From Angiostrongylus vasorum (Eukaryota; Nematoda; Chromadorea; Rhabditida; Metastrongylidae): a stretch of DNA of 64,000 nt. Positions 36,383 through 47,649 of the stretch are shown one piece after another; the first letter of the stretch is position 1, and each line of letters opens with the position of its first letter. Made by a program: the position numbers and the translations under genes. The DNA lies in contig JADANN010000155.1 in assembly GCA_018806985.1 (NCBI GenBank), forward strand, positions 1 to 64,000. Reading direction: 5' to 3'. The notes under the pieces are model-generated. The model made no database searches, was not told where the DNA came from, and saw only the letters and a program-made list of their open reading frames with translations.

Positions 36383-36600
36383 TCATCTACGCATGTCAAC
36401 ATCAGAAGTAACCTACGATATTTCGGTTTTTAACCAACTTATAATCCTAAACGAATTTGCGGTGTATGTGGACCGATAAAATTCGATACATTTGTTCTAA
36501 AAATTAAGACTCACCGCTATATGATCCTTATTCTTGTATGCAAATCCTCCGCTGATCATCTTCGCCAAACACACGCCGTGATTGATCAAGTAATGCGGTC
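36383..36600 (-). CDS. 3' end of an unrecognised gene (two exons)
   Basis: Exon 36515-36600 (GA + 28 codons) has a GTGAGT donor. It joins in phase 0 to the terminal exon 36383-36412 (acceptor ATCGTAG, nine codons plus TGA). The peptide reads YLINHGVCLAKMISGGFAYK, then NKDHIAVTSDVDMRR. It looks like an ordered domain end, but I cannot name the family. The 5' exons are missing from the model; the gene at 36822-37405 upstream has its own stop and does not phase with it. Confidence 0.42.
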
Positions 36601-36821
36601 CTCATAGCTCAACTCGTATCATTCAGTCTTATCACTAACTTGCTTAATCCGGTTTGTCATCACTTGATGTGTTAGAGGTATCAGTGGTAATTAGATTGAT
36701 ATTTAATTTAGTATGCTAGATTTCGTTGCAAGTCTGACTGCGTATCGTTTCTCCTGTTGAGCTGTTATCCAACAGCGTTGTTTAACTGATTGGTTACAAT
36801 TGTACTGAAATCCACATCGGG

Positions 36822-37405
36822 TTAGGCGAATTTGTTGCAATGAATAGAACATTCGGTTAGTAATGTCGTTCTCGAATAACGTCTAGTGAAGGATTCGTAG
36901 CGATTCTGGAAAAATACGATTGGCAAGACATTAAACTTCGTTACGATACACGATGGCTGATAAATGCGTACGTTGATCACTTCAGAACGCCTTAGCACAA
37001 CTACCTTGGCATCAAAGAGAAATTCACGTTCATTAAGCATTAAATATGTTAATGGCGAGTGATGATAGCATATGCTCAAGTCACAATCAAACGTAGATCG
37101 TACACACTCTGTGGGTGACCACTGCAATGAAACGAAAACAAATGCTTTGTAGAACCCCCTACGATACCTGAAGACGGATCATTAAAGTGTCCAAGGAAAC
37201 GGCAATATTAACAGATCGTGAATGAATGTACTCCGAAACGGATAAAACCTCAAAACGGATAATATCCAATAATCTTATGTTGGACCATCTATAAAAAATA
37301 GTATTATACGACATTCTTACTTTACTAGCAATTCACTCAGCAGAGCCCCGATTTTGTTGCTCAAACCCTCTTTCCTTAGTCGAACACGGACAATCTCTTG
37401 ATAAA
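36822..37405 (-). CDS. 3' end of a Cys-containing unrecognised gene
   Basis: Exon 37326-37405 (YQEIVRVRLRKEGLSNKIG..., donor GTAAAG) joins in phase 0 to 36822-37121 (acceptor TTTCATTGCAG), which is open for 99 codons to TAA. That exon contains WSPTECVRSTFDCDLSICYH and ends LLTECSIHCNKFA. It may hold a further in-frame intron (GTAGTT after FLFDAK to TTTTTCCAG before NRYESF). The paired Cys suggest an extracellular protein. The sequence just before exon 1 is hydrophobic (ILLHGLVFAHMPS) and might encode a signal peptide if transcribed. Family unknown. Confidence 0.48.
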
Positions 37406-37539
37406 CTGAAGGCATATGGGCAAAAACCAAACCGTGAAGGAGAATAAAAATGGGAGTAAAAAATTTAAAAAAAATGTTTAAATACTAACCTATTGAATAA
37501 TTAGCATTTGGTAGTTCATAGTATGGTATTCCTCCCAAC

Positions 37540-37922
37540 GATTTACCGCCTCATCGTAGCCGAGAGGTGTCCCTAGGTATCGGGCTGCGATTTAAAGCAG
37601 GGGATTCATTCCCTGGTGTGGTCTTCAAGCTGAGCAAGTGTCCGGCTTTTCCATCACGAAGCCCAGCTAAGAGTAAACCAGTACCAGGAACAACCACCGT
37701 CCTGGTATCAAACTAATCGCTTGGTGGCAAATCTCCCTCTGATCCACAAGGGAGGCGACTGCCTGTGGTGGTAACGACATGGGGCAGACCTTGGCCAGGC
37801 TTTCCTGAGGACTCCAGGGAACCAAAATGGCTAAAAAATTCTTTGGAGAGTGGAAATTATGCTGGGGCCCGCACAACCAGTGAAGACGGGTCATCTAGGT
37901 ATCTAAGTATCCCAGTAAGTCT
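37540..37922 (+). mobile_element. Repeat family D, copy 3
   Basis: Full copy from GATTTACCGCCTCATCG to CCAGTGAAGACGGGTCATC...CCCAGTAAG. Confidence 0.88.
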
Positions 37923-37949
37923 GATATCAAAGATTTTCAATTTGTGTGT

Positions 37950-38045
37950 GTTTGCATGTGCGTGTGAGTGAGTGTGTGTGTGTGAGTGCACGCGTGAGTG
38001 CGTGCGTGCGTGTGTGTGAGTGCGTGTGTGTGTATGTGTGTGCGC
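37950..38045. repeat. TG-rich microsatellite
   Basis: Degenerate (GTGTGTGAGTGC)n tract. The open frame over it is an artefact. Confidence 0.9.
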
Positions 38046-38589
38046 TGGAAATAGTGAATGGTGCACTAATTTAACAATTAGGGTCCGGCGTAAATTCAGT
38101 TCCATTCAGACGATGCAGAGATAACGGTCGTGTTCAGCTTTGAACCAACACGTCTATTCCTAAAGTGAACTTTACTGATTGAAATAAAAACTTTCAGAGC
38201 TTGCAGCCCTTCGCCAATTAAGTGCATGTTTTCTTACTCTGTCAACACGAAATCCTGATTTTATGAGCCTGGAATTCTTACTTTTGACGATTTGTTTTTT
38301 TGGCAACGTTTGAATTTCGAAAATGATAGTAGTTGCACAAGGGATATTTCACCCACTAGAATACGATGATGTCCTCAAATGTTTGCGGCCACCGGAGTTT
38401 TTTTGGAATCCCAAATGTTTAAATCTCGTTTTTATTTGTTTTCGGAGTAGTAATCCTAAGCAACTTTAAAGAGCAAATAACAGAATTAAAGACCAATTCC
38501 TATTCTTAAACAGATAGAACAAAGTCTCTTCTTGAAGCCAATCATCATTTCCAATCCCTCAAGTGCTTTCGTTATCGATAAACTATCGA

Positions 38590-39300
38590 CAGCGTCGTTT
38601 CCTTGTTCAGCAATCGCAAGGTTGTTATACAGCATACATTTACTTCCATAGAAAAACACAATACAATACAACTGACGTTTCGGCAGTATCGCCTTCTTCA
38701 GAGCCTGGAAGGATATACTGATATACAATTTACTAGGCCAAACGCTTCAATAACACTTGCAAAAAGACGAAAAACTCTATGGTAATTACATGGTCAACAG
38801 CTTCTCGAGAAAAAACTCACCGCTTTTTTTACGTGACTTCCTATGAGGAAGATTAGAACAGCTGATTATAGTCGCATAAGGTTGATGACTGCACCATCCC
38901 ACATCAGAAATTGATGCGAACATATGGGGTCAGGTCGCGTATGACCTTTGGACATTCATCCATGTTATTCATTGTTGAGTTCTACGCATCTATCTAGAAA
39001 GCCTCAAGAAGTTTTCGCGTTGGTGTTTTAGTCTCCTGCGCAAGGATATTGACTTTTACTTCAAAATCGTCTCCGCTATGCTTTTGTATCCTATGGGTGC
39101 CTAATTGGGTACTTTGTCTTAGTTTTCGTTCGCCATCTAGGTGTTCTTTTATATCAGCTACTGTTGTATTGTATTGTGTTTTTCTATGGAAGTAAATGTA
39201 TGCTGTTTAACAACCTCGCGATTGCTGAACAAGAAAAGCGACGCATTCATATCCCAATGCTGAGATTAATAGAAAGTCGATCCTGGGTAACTATCGACAG
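38590..39300. mobile_element. Penelope-like element, inverted and collapsed (PLE-2)
   Basis: 38590-39145 is the minus-strand 3' arm of the PLE, running back as far as the start of the EN tail (AGGATATTGACTTTTACTTC, CATCTAGGTGTTCTTTTAT). At about 39146 it flips to the plus-strand end of the arm (ATCAGCTACTGTTGTATTG ... CCTCGCGATTGCTGAACAAG). Ends are inverted copies of each other. The core at minus 38673-38702 is hammerhead-like; the right-hand core is deleted. Confidence 0.8.
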
Positions 39301-39341
39301 CTTGCAAAAAAAAAGCTTCGGAGCCCTCAGCATTAAATATA

Positions 39342-39752
39342 CTAGCTTCTTCCTAAACACATGCCAAAGTTGAAATCAAAATCGAGGAAGTCATTGTACT
39401 CACACGTAGTCATCGTCACCAATTTTGTGGAAAACCGATCGCTATTGGGCATGGAGACTTTCTCACGCCACCATTTCCACTTAGAATTGCAAGTACTGTT
39501 GTAAACAAAAGGTCCCGCCAATATAATGTTCTTTATTACACTATATATGTCAGGAAGAAAAACATCTGCAATGCATCGTCTTTTTCCACCTACACTGAGA
39601 AAAACAAAGTCTTCTTCTGTGTCTAAATAGGAGAAGTCATGGAAGATTTGAACTTCCAAGTCGGCTAGAGATGAATTTATAAGAGCGTGTAACAAAGAGG
39701 TCATAAAGCAGACAGAGTCGTGCCGCGTCGTTGTTTTAGCACGAGAAAACAA
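39342..39752 (-). CDS. Hypothetical open frame, terminal exon or single-exon gene
   Basis: Open for 136 codons to a TAG at 39342, with codon use like the supported exons. The first ATG (MTSLLHALINSSLADLEVQI) gives about 120 residues. Segments such as TEEDFVFLSVGGKRRC and PNSDRFSTKLVTMTTCEYND look protein-like, but no motif is recognised. No upstream exon could be phased. It sits against the PLE at 39300, so the gene may have been truncated by that insertion. Confidence 0.35.
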   Translation of the reverse strand: MFSRAKTTTRHDSVCFMTSLLHALINSSLADLEVQIFHDFSYLDTEEDFVFLSVGGKRRCIADVFLPDIYSVIKNIILAGPFVYNSTCNSKWKWWREKVSMPNSDRFSTKLVTMTTCEYNDFLDFDFNFGMCLGRS

Positions 39753-40118
39753 GATTTTTAGAATCCTTTTTATTCAACTACGAACAATAGTCATTTGGGT
39801 CCGAAGTAACACGATGCTTGATTATCGCTTCCGGACACGTTCGAAGCGTAGTTGCTTTGAGGTTTTGGTGGTGCTGAAAGTACTTAGAGTAATGTATAGA
39901 TTGAACATTACAACAGATATCTTTCATAATGCAAATAATTCAGTGTGGCAAAAGGTAGGAAAACAACGGCAATGATCGTGTTTGCATGCCTTAGTTCCTA
40001 TCAAAGAATTGATAAGCATCATTGACCTTATCACCGGCTAGCGTACTCGCACACACAAGTATTGACAAATTTAACGAACAACTACGGAGTTGCTACTTAT
40101 CTTTTCCTTAAGCACCCG

Positions 40119-40564
40119 TTAACAGTTTTTCGTCTTATCGTAGCGATACGAGACTTTGGGTGGCGCGTAGCAGCGACTCATCTCGTTTGGATCATTCAAA
40201 TTGAGAATAGGCTAAAACGTTTCATTCAGAATCACCGCTACGAGTTAACCGATTCCAAAAAGCGCCACTACCGTCGAAAACTTGGCCACAGGCACTAAAC
40301 CTTCAGCAACCTCTTAGAAGGAAAATTATGTCGAGTAATATGGTCTGCACAGTAAGGCGTTGTTTGGGTGCACGGATCAGACAAGCTCTCAAGAAATAGT
40401 GTGAAGCGGCACTTCAGCAAAATTATTGAAACACTCACATGAAAATCCTCCACTTTACCAGTACTTCCTGCGTACTCTTCTTTTGCATAAGATCCTCCAC
40501 CTGTACCAGATCCCATATATCCGGAGTAGCCTCCAGCTCCCATGTAGCAAGACTTATCACCCAT
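40119..40564 (-). CDS. Small Gly/Tyr-rich protein, two exons
   Basis: Exon 40439-40564 opens with ATG (or continues from an upstream exon, since the preceding KKKEEE codons are in frame). It encodes a Gly/Tyr/Ser-rich stretch (MGAGGYSGYMGSGTGGGSYA) and ends with a GTGAGT donor. Exon 40119-40211 (acceptor ACGTTTTAG) follows in phase 0: PILNLNDPNEMSRCYAPPK, ending DKTKNC-TAA. Total 72 residues. No signal peptide is visible and the family is unknown; nematode sperm and muscle proteins are often of this composition, but that is only analogy. The opposite strand of exon 2 is also open (40062-40298), so the strand choice rests on the splice fit. Confidence 0.5.
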
Positions 40565-40844
40565 TTCTTCTTCCTTCTTCTTCTGGTTGTGTGAAGTGAA
40601 ATCGAATTAATGAAAATAAGAAACACTTTATAGTTTCTTTATATACCCAGTATTTATCAGCTGTTTGCTATTACAATGATAAAACCAAGGTGATATCGTC
40701 TACTTGAGAATAGCCTATTTAAAGAGTAAAGCGATGTCGGATGTGCCATGCATTCAACTCTTTTCACAGAATCGGAATGGTGAATTCTATAAACATCCAC
40801 ACCACGACTACGAACAATCATGTCGTCACAATGACCAGCTGTTA

Positions 40845-40922
40845 ACAATCAACTCGGAGTAAGCGCTGCTCCAAAAAAGGCGAAAACGCCGAAAAGTTGG
40901 CCCAAAAAAAACTTGTAATAAC
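40845..40922 (+). repeat. Repeat I, left part of a SINE-interrupted copy
   Basis: Matches 44195-44290; the right part resumes at 41206-41245 after a SINE A insertion. Confidence 0.75.
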
Positions 40923-40924
40923 CG

Positions 40925-41205
40925 AACGCGTGTGGCGCAGTGGTCGGAGGCGCCCTACAACACACACGTGGAATCGGTCCCTGCGCCCATGGTCCACCAA
41001 GCCTTCCATCCCTCCGGGGTCAGCAAATTTGTACCAGACTTGTGTGGTAGGGGAGCAGCACTGGCTCGATACATCGGTAGGGCACCGCGAGTCATTACAA
41101 AAGCCAGATATGCATTCAATCACCTCCAAACGATGCTTAATGAAGTCGAATGCATGGCGTATCCCTCAGGGATTGATCAACGCCGAGAGCTTTATCCTTT
41201 ATCGT
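40925..41205 (+). mobile_element. SINE family A copy with identifiable empty site
   Basis: Near-consensus copy (GTGTGGCGCAGTGGTCGG ... CTTTATCCTTTATCG) inserted in repeat I. Flanks AATAACCGA and AACAACCGA are the target-site duplication; the uninterrupted site is at about 44275-44300. Confidence 0.9.
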
Positions 41206-41489
41206 TTTCTAACAACCGAGCGTTAGCTCATTAATCTTTGAAAAAATGTGAAACATGGTTGTCCCATACAGTTATACTTGCAAGAACCAACCGATAAAAC
41301 CATTAGCTGAGCTCACAATGTTAACTTTTTATTTACTGTTTACTGTAAGTTTTCACGATGGGATATAATGTGAAATGCAAACACAGTGATGATGAGATAT
41401 TCGCAAAATATGGACTCTAGATTGCCTTCCACATAAGACCCTGCCGTGGAAAATTGAAAAGGTTGACATTGTGATTTTGACTACAGCTT

Positions 41490-41720
41490 CAGCCTAACTG
41501 AGTTCAATGCCGACTTGCCTTCTCCAGATCATTCCCGTTGACAGGTGATTGCTGATAGCATCGTTAGGGTAAAGAAACCGGCTAGAAGAAACGCAAGGCT
41601 AGGTTAGTGTAGTCGGTTACACGTGAGCCACTGGAAGAGTAGTCATGGTTCGATCTGGCCCGAGCTACAAGTCGTCCGAATATCTCAGCATCATTATGAA
41701 TTTGCATTAATATTTATTTG
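41490..41720 (+). mobile_element. SINE-like family C, copy 2
   Basis: CAGGTGATTGCTGATAGCATCG, then a tRNA-like unit (TTAGTGTAGTCGGTTACACG ... GGTTCGATCTGGCCC), then AATATCTCAGCATCATT. Confidence 0.6.
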
Positions 41721-41744
41721 TATGATCTTATAAACTGATATTGT

Positions 41745-41875
41745 CTAGCCAATGCAATGCGAGGTTGGTATAGGTCATCGTTGTCTTTGTTGTTGTTGTT
41801 GTCGTTGCTGTTGGTGTTGTTGATCGATGGCTGACGTCTCGACGATTCCCCTTCCTCAGAACATGGACGCATTTT
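41745..41875 (-). mobile_element. Foldback arm fragment
   Basis: Same arm as 21190-21310, with a (GTT)n-rich linker and core at 41831-41860. Confidence 0.6.
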
Positions 41876-41989
41876 AGTTACAGTTGTCTTATATTCGGTG
41901 AAATATTTGTATCACTAATGAAGATCAAACCTTCAAATAAACGCCATATTGAACAGAAAGGCTATTCACCGTGCCGTTACGAGTAGGAC

Positions 41990-42735
41990 CGGCCCACGCG
42001 TTGTTCACGTGCGGTCGCGAGCGAGGCACACTCAGGGGTCAAAATATTATTTTGAAATAGGGCGCCAGGTCACGTGTGATAGTGAGGCATTCGTCTTTCC
42101 GGTTCATCTTTGATTTTTGAAATTTATCCAAAACGCTTCAAGAGTTTTGCGCGTTGATGTTTTCGACTCCTGCGCTAGGACCCGTACAGTCACTTCAAAA
42201 TCATCGCCGTTGTGCTTTTTGTGCCCTATGCGTACCTAGAGGAGTGTTTTGATGATTTTTAGCTTCCCCATCTAGACGTTCTTTTATGCGGACACAAAGT
42301 GGTCTACCCGTTTCCCCAATATATTCCTCACCGCATGCGTTACATGAGATCAAGAATATTATACCTGAACTCGTGCAATCTCCATCTCTTCCGTTAGGAC
42401 AGAACATACAGCTTTCTGAGCTGCACAAAAGATTATAGAGACGGTTAAGAACTAACTGACGGCGTAGGGTATTGGGCGGGATGTCAATAATCGTTAGATA
42501 ATTTTCAAGACGACTTTTTCACAAGCATCTCTTAATAGCGTAATCTACTTCATTTCATTTAAAGGGTAGCATGAAATGGATCTTACTTACGTTGGGAACA
42601 TTATTTTGAGGAACAATCCTACGTTTGTCTGACCCGAGTGACTTCTGCTTCGCAGCCATTGGAAACGGCTATTTTTTGTTCCAGGTTTAGCGATTCCTTC
42701 CCTCCCTCTTCTCCTATGCACACATTTCCAGCCGT
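41990..42735 (-). mobile_element. Penelope-like element fragment (PLE-3)
   Basis: Minus-strand copy of the PLE C-terminal half. The 75-codon frame at 42201-42428 contains the endonuclease: a Cys-rich MFCPNGRDGDC segment, IIFLISCNACGEEYIGETGR (GIY-YIG type) and LCVRIKERLDG. Upstream and downstream parts need several frame changes. The 3' end near 41990 matches the other copies. Confidence 0.88.
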
Positions 42736-42899
42736 TCTGTACACTGTATTAACTTTGATGAGAAGGAAAAAAGGAAAAGAAAATTCCCTCTTCTGAAGCC
42801 TTGGTGTTTCATGACATTGATCCTCCCGATGAGAAAATGCGCACTAATCTAAGCTTGCGTATAGATTCTGCATTGAGTTTTGTTGTGTTGAAAATACAT

Positions 42900-43435
42900 T
42901 CATTTTTTCAATTCAGCTCTCCTCTCCGCGCCTTAGCGCTCTGCCACGCGGAAGAGACGTGGGCTGGTACTTCAACCATGTCAGAGATATCCCGTATTCC
43001 TCAAACAGCGCTTGACCGAAATCTTCCGAAATGTTACCGACAAACACAACATCTACCAGGAATTCGAGGCTCAGGGTCTTAGAAAGCTCTCCCATCTTCG
43101 GCACCCAGGAAAATACATATCAGTAGCGAAGCACAGATGGACCATTTACATAAAAAAAACAGTTACAGATGGCCGAAAAGAACTGTAGAGTGGACTCCAC
43201 AAGGATGTAGGCATTCCCTAAGTCTACCAAGGAAATGTTTATGTTCTGAACTAGATCAGCTGTACTATCAGCTGCAGTTGTTTCACACTTCACGGTATGG
43301 GACTCTCACCCGCCACTCTTATCGAATCAAGCCACCACCATGGAGGACGAGTGCGAGGCAGGGAAACGAATGGAAAATGTGTTGGAGACTGCACAACTCG
43401 TGAAGACGGGCAGTCCAAGCAAACAAGTAACTAGA
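42900..43435 (+). mobile_element. RTE-2 3' fragment
   Basis: Plus-strand C-terminal region (LCHAEETWAGTSTMSE; KRTVEWTPQGCRHS) and 3' tail to about 43430 (CTGCACAACTCGTGAAGACG...CAAGTAAC). Inactive. Confidence 0.88.
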
Positions 43436-43680
43436 TGTGTTTGAAATCAAGCTTAAACGTTTCTTTGTAGTATATTTTTTTTGGTTTTTGCAGCAGATAA
43501 AATTTCTAGACTTCTCCAATGCATTCTGATGTGACCATTGAGAATCCTTACTCTACGACAAACCACATTCTATGCGTGCTTTAGCAAAAACGAAACACGC
43601 ATAATGTTCCTTGATGACAACCAATTTTTTTAACGAGAAGTTATTAAAAAGCATTAGCATTTATTACTAGGGCTTAAAGG

Positions 43681-43965
43681 ACGCGTGTGGCAGAGTGGTT
43701 GGGGGCGCCACTGCCACACACACGTGGAATCGAAGCCCGCGCCCACGGCCCTGCCAAGTCTTCCATTCGTCCGGGGTCGGAAAAATTGGTACCGGGTTTG
43801 TCTGGGAAGATAGCAGCAATGGCTCGATACATCGCCAGGCCACCGCGAGTCGTTATAAAGGCCAGATATGCATTCACTCACCTCCAACGATAATTAATGA
43901 AGTCGAATGCATGGCGCATCCTCACGGATTGATAAACCCCAAGTGCTTTATCCTTTATCCTTTAC
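43681..43965 (+). mobile_element. SINE family A copy
   Basis: Near-consensus copy from GCGTGTGGCAGAGTGGTTGG to the doubled CTTTATCC tail. Confidence 0.9.
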
Positions 43966-44194
43966 ACTAAGGTTTTGCTTTAGCAGGTTATTGTTTTAAT
44001 AAATGGGAAAACTAAAGTCGTGAGAGATAGAGGGGCATGTAATTATGGGTAGTCTGCAAATGACGTCGAATCCTTCGTTTTATCCTTTTGTTCCTTTGTT
44101 TGATTCTGTTTGTTTGATTCTGACTGTGCTTGAATGGCGACAGATAAAACCCGATACGGTTTTCTTTAGAGCACACTAGAGGTAACACCCACGT

Positions 44195-44312
44195 CGGCGC
44201 AATGACCGACTATTGACAATCGACTCGGGGTCAGCGCTGCTCTGAAGACAGCGCAGGAGCCGAAAAGTCACCCAAAAAACCTTTCATAACAACCGAGCGT
44301 TAGCTCATTAAT
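44195..44312 (+). repeat. Repeat I, uninterrupted copy
   Basis: Continuous version of the sequence split by a SINE at 40845-41245. Contains a CTGAAGA ... GCCGAAAAGTC core (44242-44269) reminiscent of the PLE arms. Confidence 0.7.
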
Positions 44313-44444
44313 GTATAAAAAAGACTTGAAATATACTTTTTTATACATTTTCTCATGAAATATTACACTATTCTATGAAATCCTTAATCGATCCTATTCG
44401 TCCATTCTAGAGGAAAGTTCTTTTGAGCGAGAGAAAATCCGAGT

Positions 44445-44800
44445 TCTAGAGCAATACGATGCAGACCCATGGATCTCCCCTATATGAGGGATCTCGATAG
44501 CCGGTCAGTCGCGAGGCTACGTGGCGCGTCCGCAGGTGGCAGATAGGGGTGTTAATCACGGACCAAGAGCGACCTTTGCTACTCTGAGACGCAGGTGGGC
44601 CCGGAGAATGGACCCCCTTTTTTCTGCTGCGCCGATTTGGCATATACTTTCTGTATTTACGAGGCCTATTCACGCACGCGTGTGTGGGTGCGTTCTACTT
44701 TATGCAGGTTGTATTCTACGAGTCAATTCGGCCAAAAGCCTGCAACAAAGTGAAAGGGAAGTATATGGGAGGCGATTTGGAGTCGCCTCCAACAAATATG
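44445..44800 (+). mobile_element. RTE-1 5'-UTR fragment
   Basis: Matches the region that precedes the RTE-1 endonuclease at 57830-58440. Recognised by GATCTCGATAGCCGGTCAGT, TGCGCCGATTTGGCA and GGGAAGTATATGGGAGGCG. The long plus-strand frame over it (from 44521) is not clearly coding. Confidence 0.75.
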
Positions 44801-45064
44801 CTCCACGTCCATGTTCCTTTCATGTTCCTTCAAACCGAGGAAGAATTCGGTATGACCAATGCCACTCAGTAGAGCAGAGTAGAGCAGCAAGGAGTAGACC
44901 CATACTACAGCAGAATCCGGTCATTCTACCGAAAACCTTCGGCACGCTAGGGTGTGCGAAATCTTGCAACCTTAGTCACTATGTGAAATATGTTCGCCGT
45001 GATGTTACCCACCCATGGAGATGTGAATCAAAAAAATTATCCCGTGAAAAAGTGACATATCACG

Positions 45065-46016
45065 TGTGATAATGATGCATACCTCTATCCGGTTCATTTC
45101 TGGACTTTTGATATTTATCCCAAACGCCTCGAGTCTTGCGCGTCGACGTTATAGATTGCTGCGCTAGGATCAGGGCATCCACATCAAAATAATCACCATT
45201 GTTCTTTTGTGCTCCATATGAATCCAGAGGAGTAGTTTGTTGAATTTTAGCGCTTCCATCTATGTGTTCTTTTATGCAGACATAATAGGTATTCTTTACC
45301 GCACGCCTTACATGAGATCAAGTATATTGTACGCGAACTCATGTAATCCCCGTCCCTTCCATTAGGACAAATTACACAATTTTCTGAGCTGAGCGACCAC
45401 AGAGGCGGTTGCGAACTAGGCGACGGAGTAGAGCATTGGGTGGGAGGTCACCAACTATCACATAGCATTCAAGAACAGACTTCTTCTTCTTCTTATGGTG
45501 TAACTTAAATCGTTTGAAATGAAGGGTAGCTTGAAAGAAATCTTATTTAGGTTTGCTACATTATTTTGTGGAATAACCCTACCTTTTGGTCTGGCCCGAA
45601 TCGCTTCTGCTTCGTCGCCATTGGAAATGGCAATTTTTCGTGCTAGATTTTGCAATTCTTTCCTTTCCTCTTCTCCTGTGCACACAATTCTAGCTATTCG
45701 GCACATGTTTATGATAAGAGGTTTTTTTCGTGAGTGCAGGATGGGAGAAAAGGTACTGCACAAGTACAGTTTTACTACTTGGTCGAACGGTTTGGCCGAA
45801 ACGGTTGCGGCCTATGAAAATCTTTTTATTTCGAAGCTCACAAAATCTTTCTTTCGCCTTGTTTCTCGTCAGAACAGTGAAGTCATTTAACAAATAGGAC
45901 TTTGCCCAGCGTGGTGTGACGACTTCCTCGAATGCATCGGTGACTTCGGTGGTAACTTGGTATGCAGGTTGGTTTTTTTCTTGAATTTTTGGAGAACTCC
46001 CTAGACTTTTGAGCAA
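45065..46016 (-). mobile_element. Penelope-like element fragment (PLE-4)
   Basis: Minus-strand copy: VCTGEEERKELQNLARKIAI at 45458-45763, the Cys-rich/GIY-YIG region in broken frames near 45260-45460, and a 3' end near 45065. At 45690-46016 another open frame (VTPRWAKSYLLNDF ... VLVQYLFSHPALTKK) reads into the HPALT motif that begins the intact copy. That part may be PLE reverse-transcriptase tail or unrelated sequence. Confidence 0.8.
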
Positions 46017-46361
46017 TGAAGTAAGTCTTCTCCTATAAACTTTTCAGGCAAAGAACAAGTTTTAATTCTCAAGATGAGGTGAATTTTAGCCATGTAGGTC
46101 AGATCTGACGCAAAAAACAATTAAGAATGCATTTACTGAGTTCGCAGAAACAAATAAGGAACTGAAATCTATCACATTATTCCACCTGGTCTTCCATAGA
46201 CTTTCAATCTGTCCTAAATTATAAAGAGTAGTCACAATTTTCTTATTGTGCTTAAATCATTTATACTAATTTTCACTGTGCAAAGAAAAATTCAGAAGAG
46301 CAGAAGCATTCAATGCTGAAATTGGATTTCGAGTTTTCTGCCTTCTAACCTCAGATACCTC

Positions 46362-46745
46362 CCGACAGTTTACCGCCTCATGGTGGCTGGGAGGTGTTCC
46401 TCGATATTAGGCTGTGATGTACAGCGCCGGGATTTATCCCCATGGAAGGGCCTCCTAGGCTGAGAAGGAGTCCAACGTTTCGATCAGGAAGCCTTGCTAA
46501 GAGTAAACCTATACCAGAATCCGCCATCGTCCTGGTATGAAACTAGTCGCACGATGGCAAGTCTTCCTCTGATCCACAAGCCCGGCCACTGCGTGTGGAG
46601 CAGACGAGCTGGGGAAGACTTTGACTTCGCTGACCTCGGAACTCCAGAGGAACACAATGACTTAACCAGCAAAACTCCGAAAAATGGAAATTATGCTGGG
46701 GCCTGCATAACCAGCGAGGATACGCCATCCAAGTATCCAAGTAAA
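46362..46745 (+). mobile_element. Repeat family D, copy 4
   Basis: Full copy from GTTTACCGCCTCATGGTGGC to ATCCAAGTATCCAAGTAAACG. Confidence 0.88.
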
Positions 46746-46834
46746 CGAAAAATTCACTCAGCCTAACCTCAACGTTACATTCGTCGTCACACCGTCCCGG
46801 TGCTAAGCACTAAATGCCGACTCGTGGCAACTGC

Positions 46835-47074
46835 TCACATGTCATCACTGGGCATTGTCTTCACCATAAGTTCACGATATTCCTGCAGGAAATAGCTTCA
46901 TGTCTCTACCAAACTAATAAAATCAGCCCTAATTAGATATAATTAGACTATCGCAGAATATTACGACACATTAATGACAAAATTCACGCTCACCTCTTTC
47001 TCAATAGTCCTCATGCTATGCACGAACTCATCAAGGCGTTTCATTCGAACATCAGTGGTAGCTAAGCCTGGCTT
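46835..47074 (-). CDS. 3' end of an unrecognised gene (two exons)
   Basis: Exon 46994-47074 (27 codons, donor GTGAGC) joins in phase 0 to 46835-46882 (acceptor TTTCCTGCAG, 15 codons plus TGA). The peptide is KPGLATTDVRMKRLDEFVHS continuing MRTIEKE, then EYRELMVKTMPSDDM. The charged helical character and short acidic C-terminus suggest a soluble intracellular protein. I cannot name it. Upstream exons (above 47080) were not located. Confidence 0.5.
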
Positions 47075-47324
47075 CTCTCACTTTTAAATAGACAAAGAAG
47101 CCAGCTCTTCGTGCTCTATCGCAACTCCACTTGCGTCTTTATCTTAAAAGGTATTTTCAAAGGAGATCATACACTATAACAAGACGTTGTGCAATTGTAA
47201 TAATAAATCTCATTTTTATCCATTATTCTGCTTACGTGTATTACTCGTCGCCGTCAACGGCTTGCTCTAAGGAAGAAGAAGAGGAGAAGGATAGGATGAC
47301 GAAAAAGCTGTGAGCTGCGCGACG

Positions 47325-47388
47325 ATGGCGTCCGGAACTCCTCCGAACCAGTTGCTGCGGCCGACTTCTGAACGAGTAGCTCGTCAGA
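47325..47388 (+). CDS. Possible first exon of a plus-strand gene
   Basis: ATG in good context (GCGACGATGGCG) followed by MASGTPPNQLLRPTSERVAR and a strong GTAAGA donor in phase 1. No continuing exon was found downstream before the repeats at 47650. It lies about 250 bp from the minus-strand gene at 46835-47074, so a shared divergent promoter is possible. It may equally be the opposite strand of a missing exon of that gene. Confidence 0.28.
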
Positions 47389-47649
47389 GTAAGATAGAAA
47401 ACTGCAGTCGCCCTCATAAGAAAAATTAATAGGAGCACAATTCAAGGAAGGGATCAATGGAGCGGGAAGACGTGTCTAGGCATGTTTTGGCCAAAAAATG
47501 CATTCATGGATGAATGAATTAATTAGTTAAAGGAGATATTTGAGATTCTCGAAGATGGGTCATATATTGGCGGAGGAAAATTATATCTACCAATGAGAGG
47601 CGAATAATGAATAATTTGTCAAATTTCCAATGGTGAGGGCAACAAAGAA

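Noticed and set aside
40925..41205. Possible true tRNA gene (perfect A box)
   Set aside because: The sequence is repeated a dozen times with a long shared body and CTTTATCC tail, and the acceptor stem does not pair; it is a SINE.
43674..43970. Four overlapping open frames on both strands
   Set aside because: Frames run across a SINE A copy; the same occurs over the copies at 31.8, 40.9 and 62.0 kb.
44521..45069. 182-codon plus-strand frame
   Set aside because: It spans the RTE-1 5' UTR fragment, unrelated sequence and the PLE edge; its low stop density is explained by composition. Only the short SAAPIWH part is noted as a finding.
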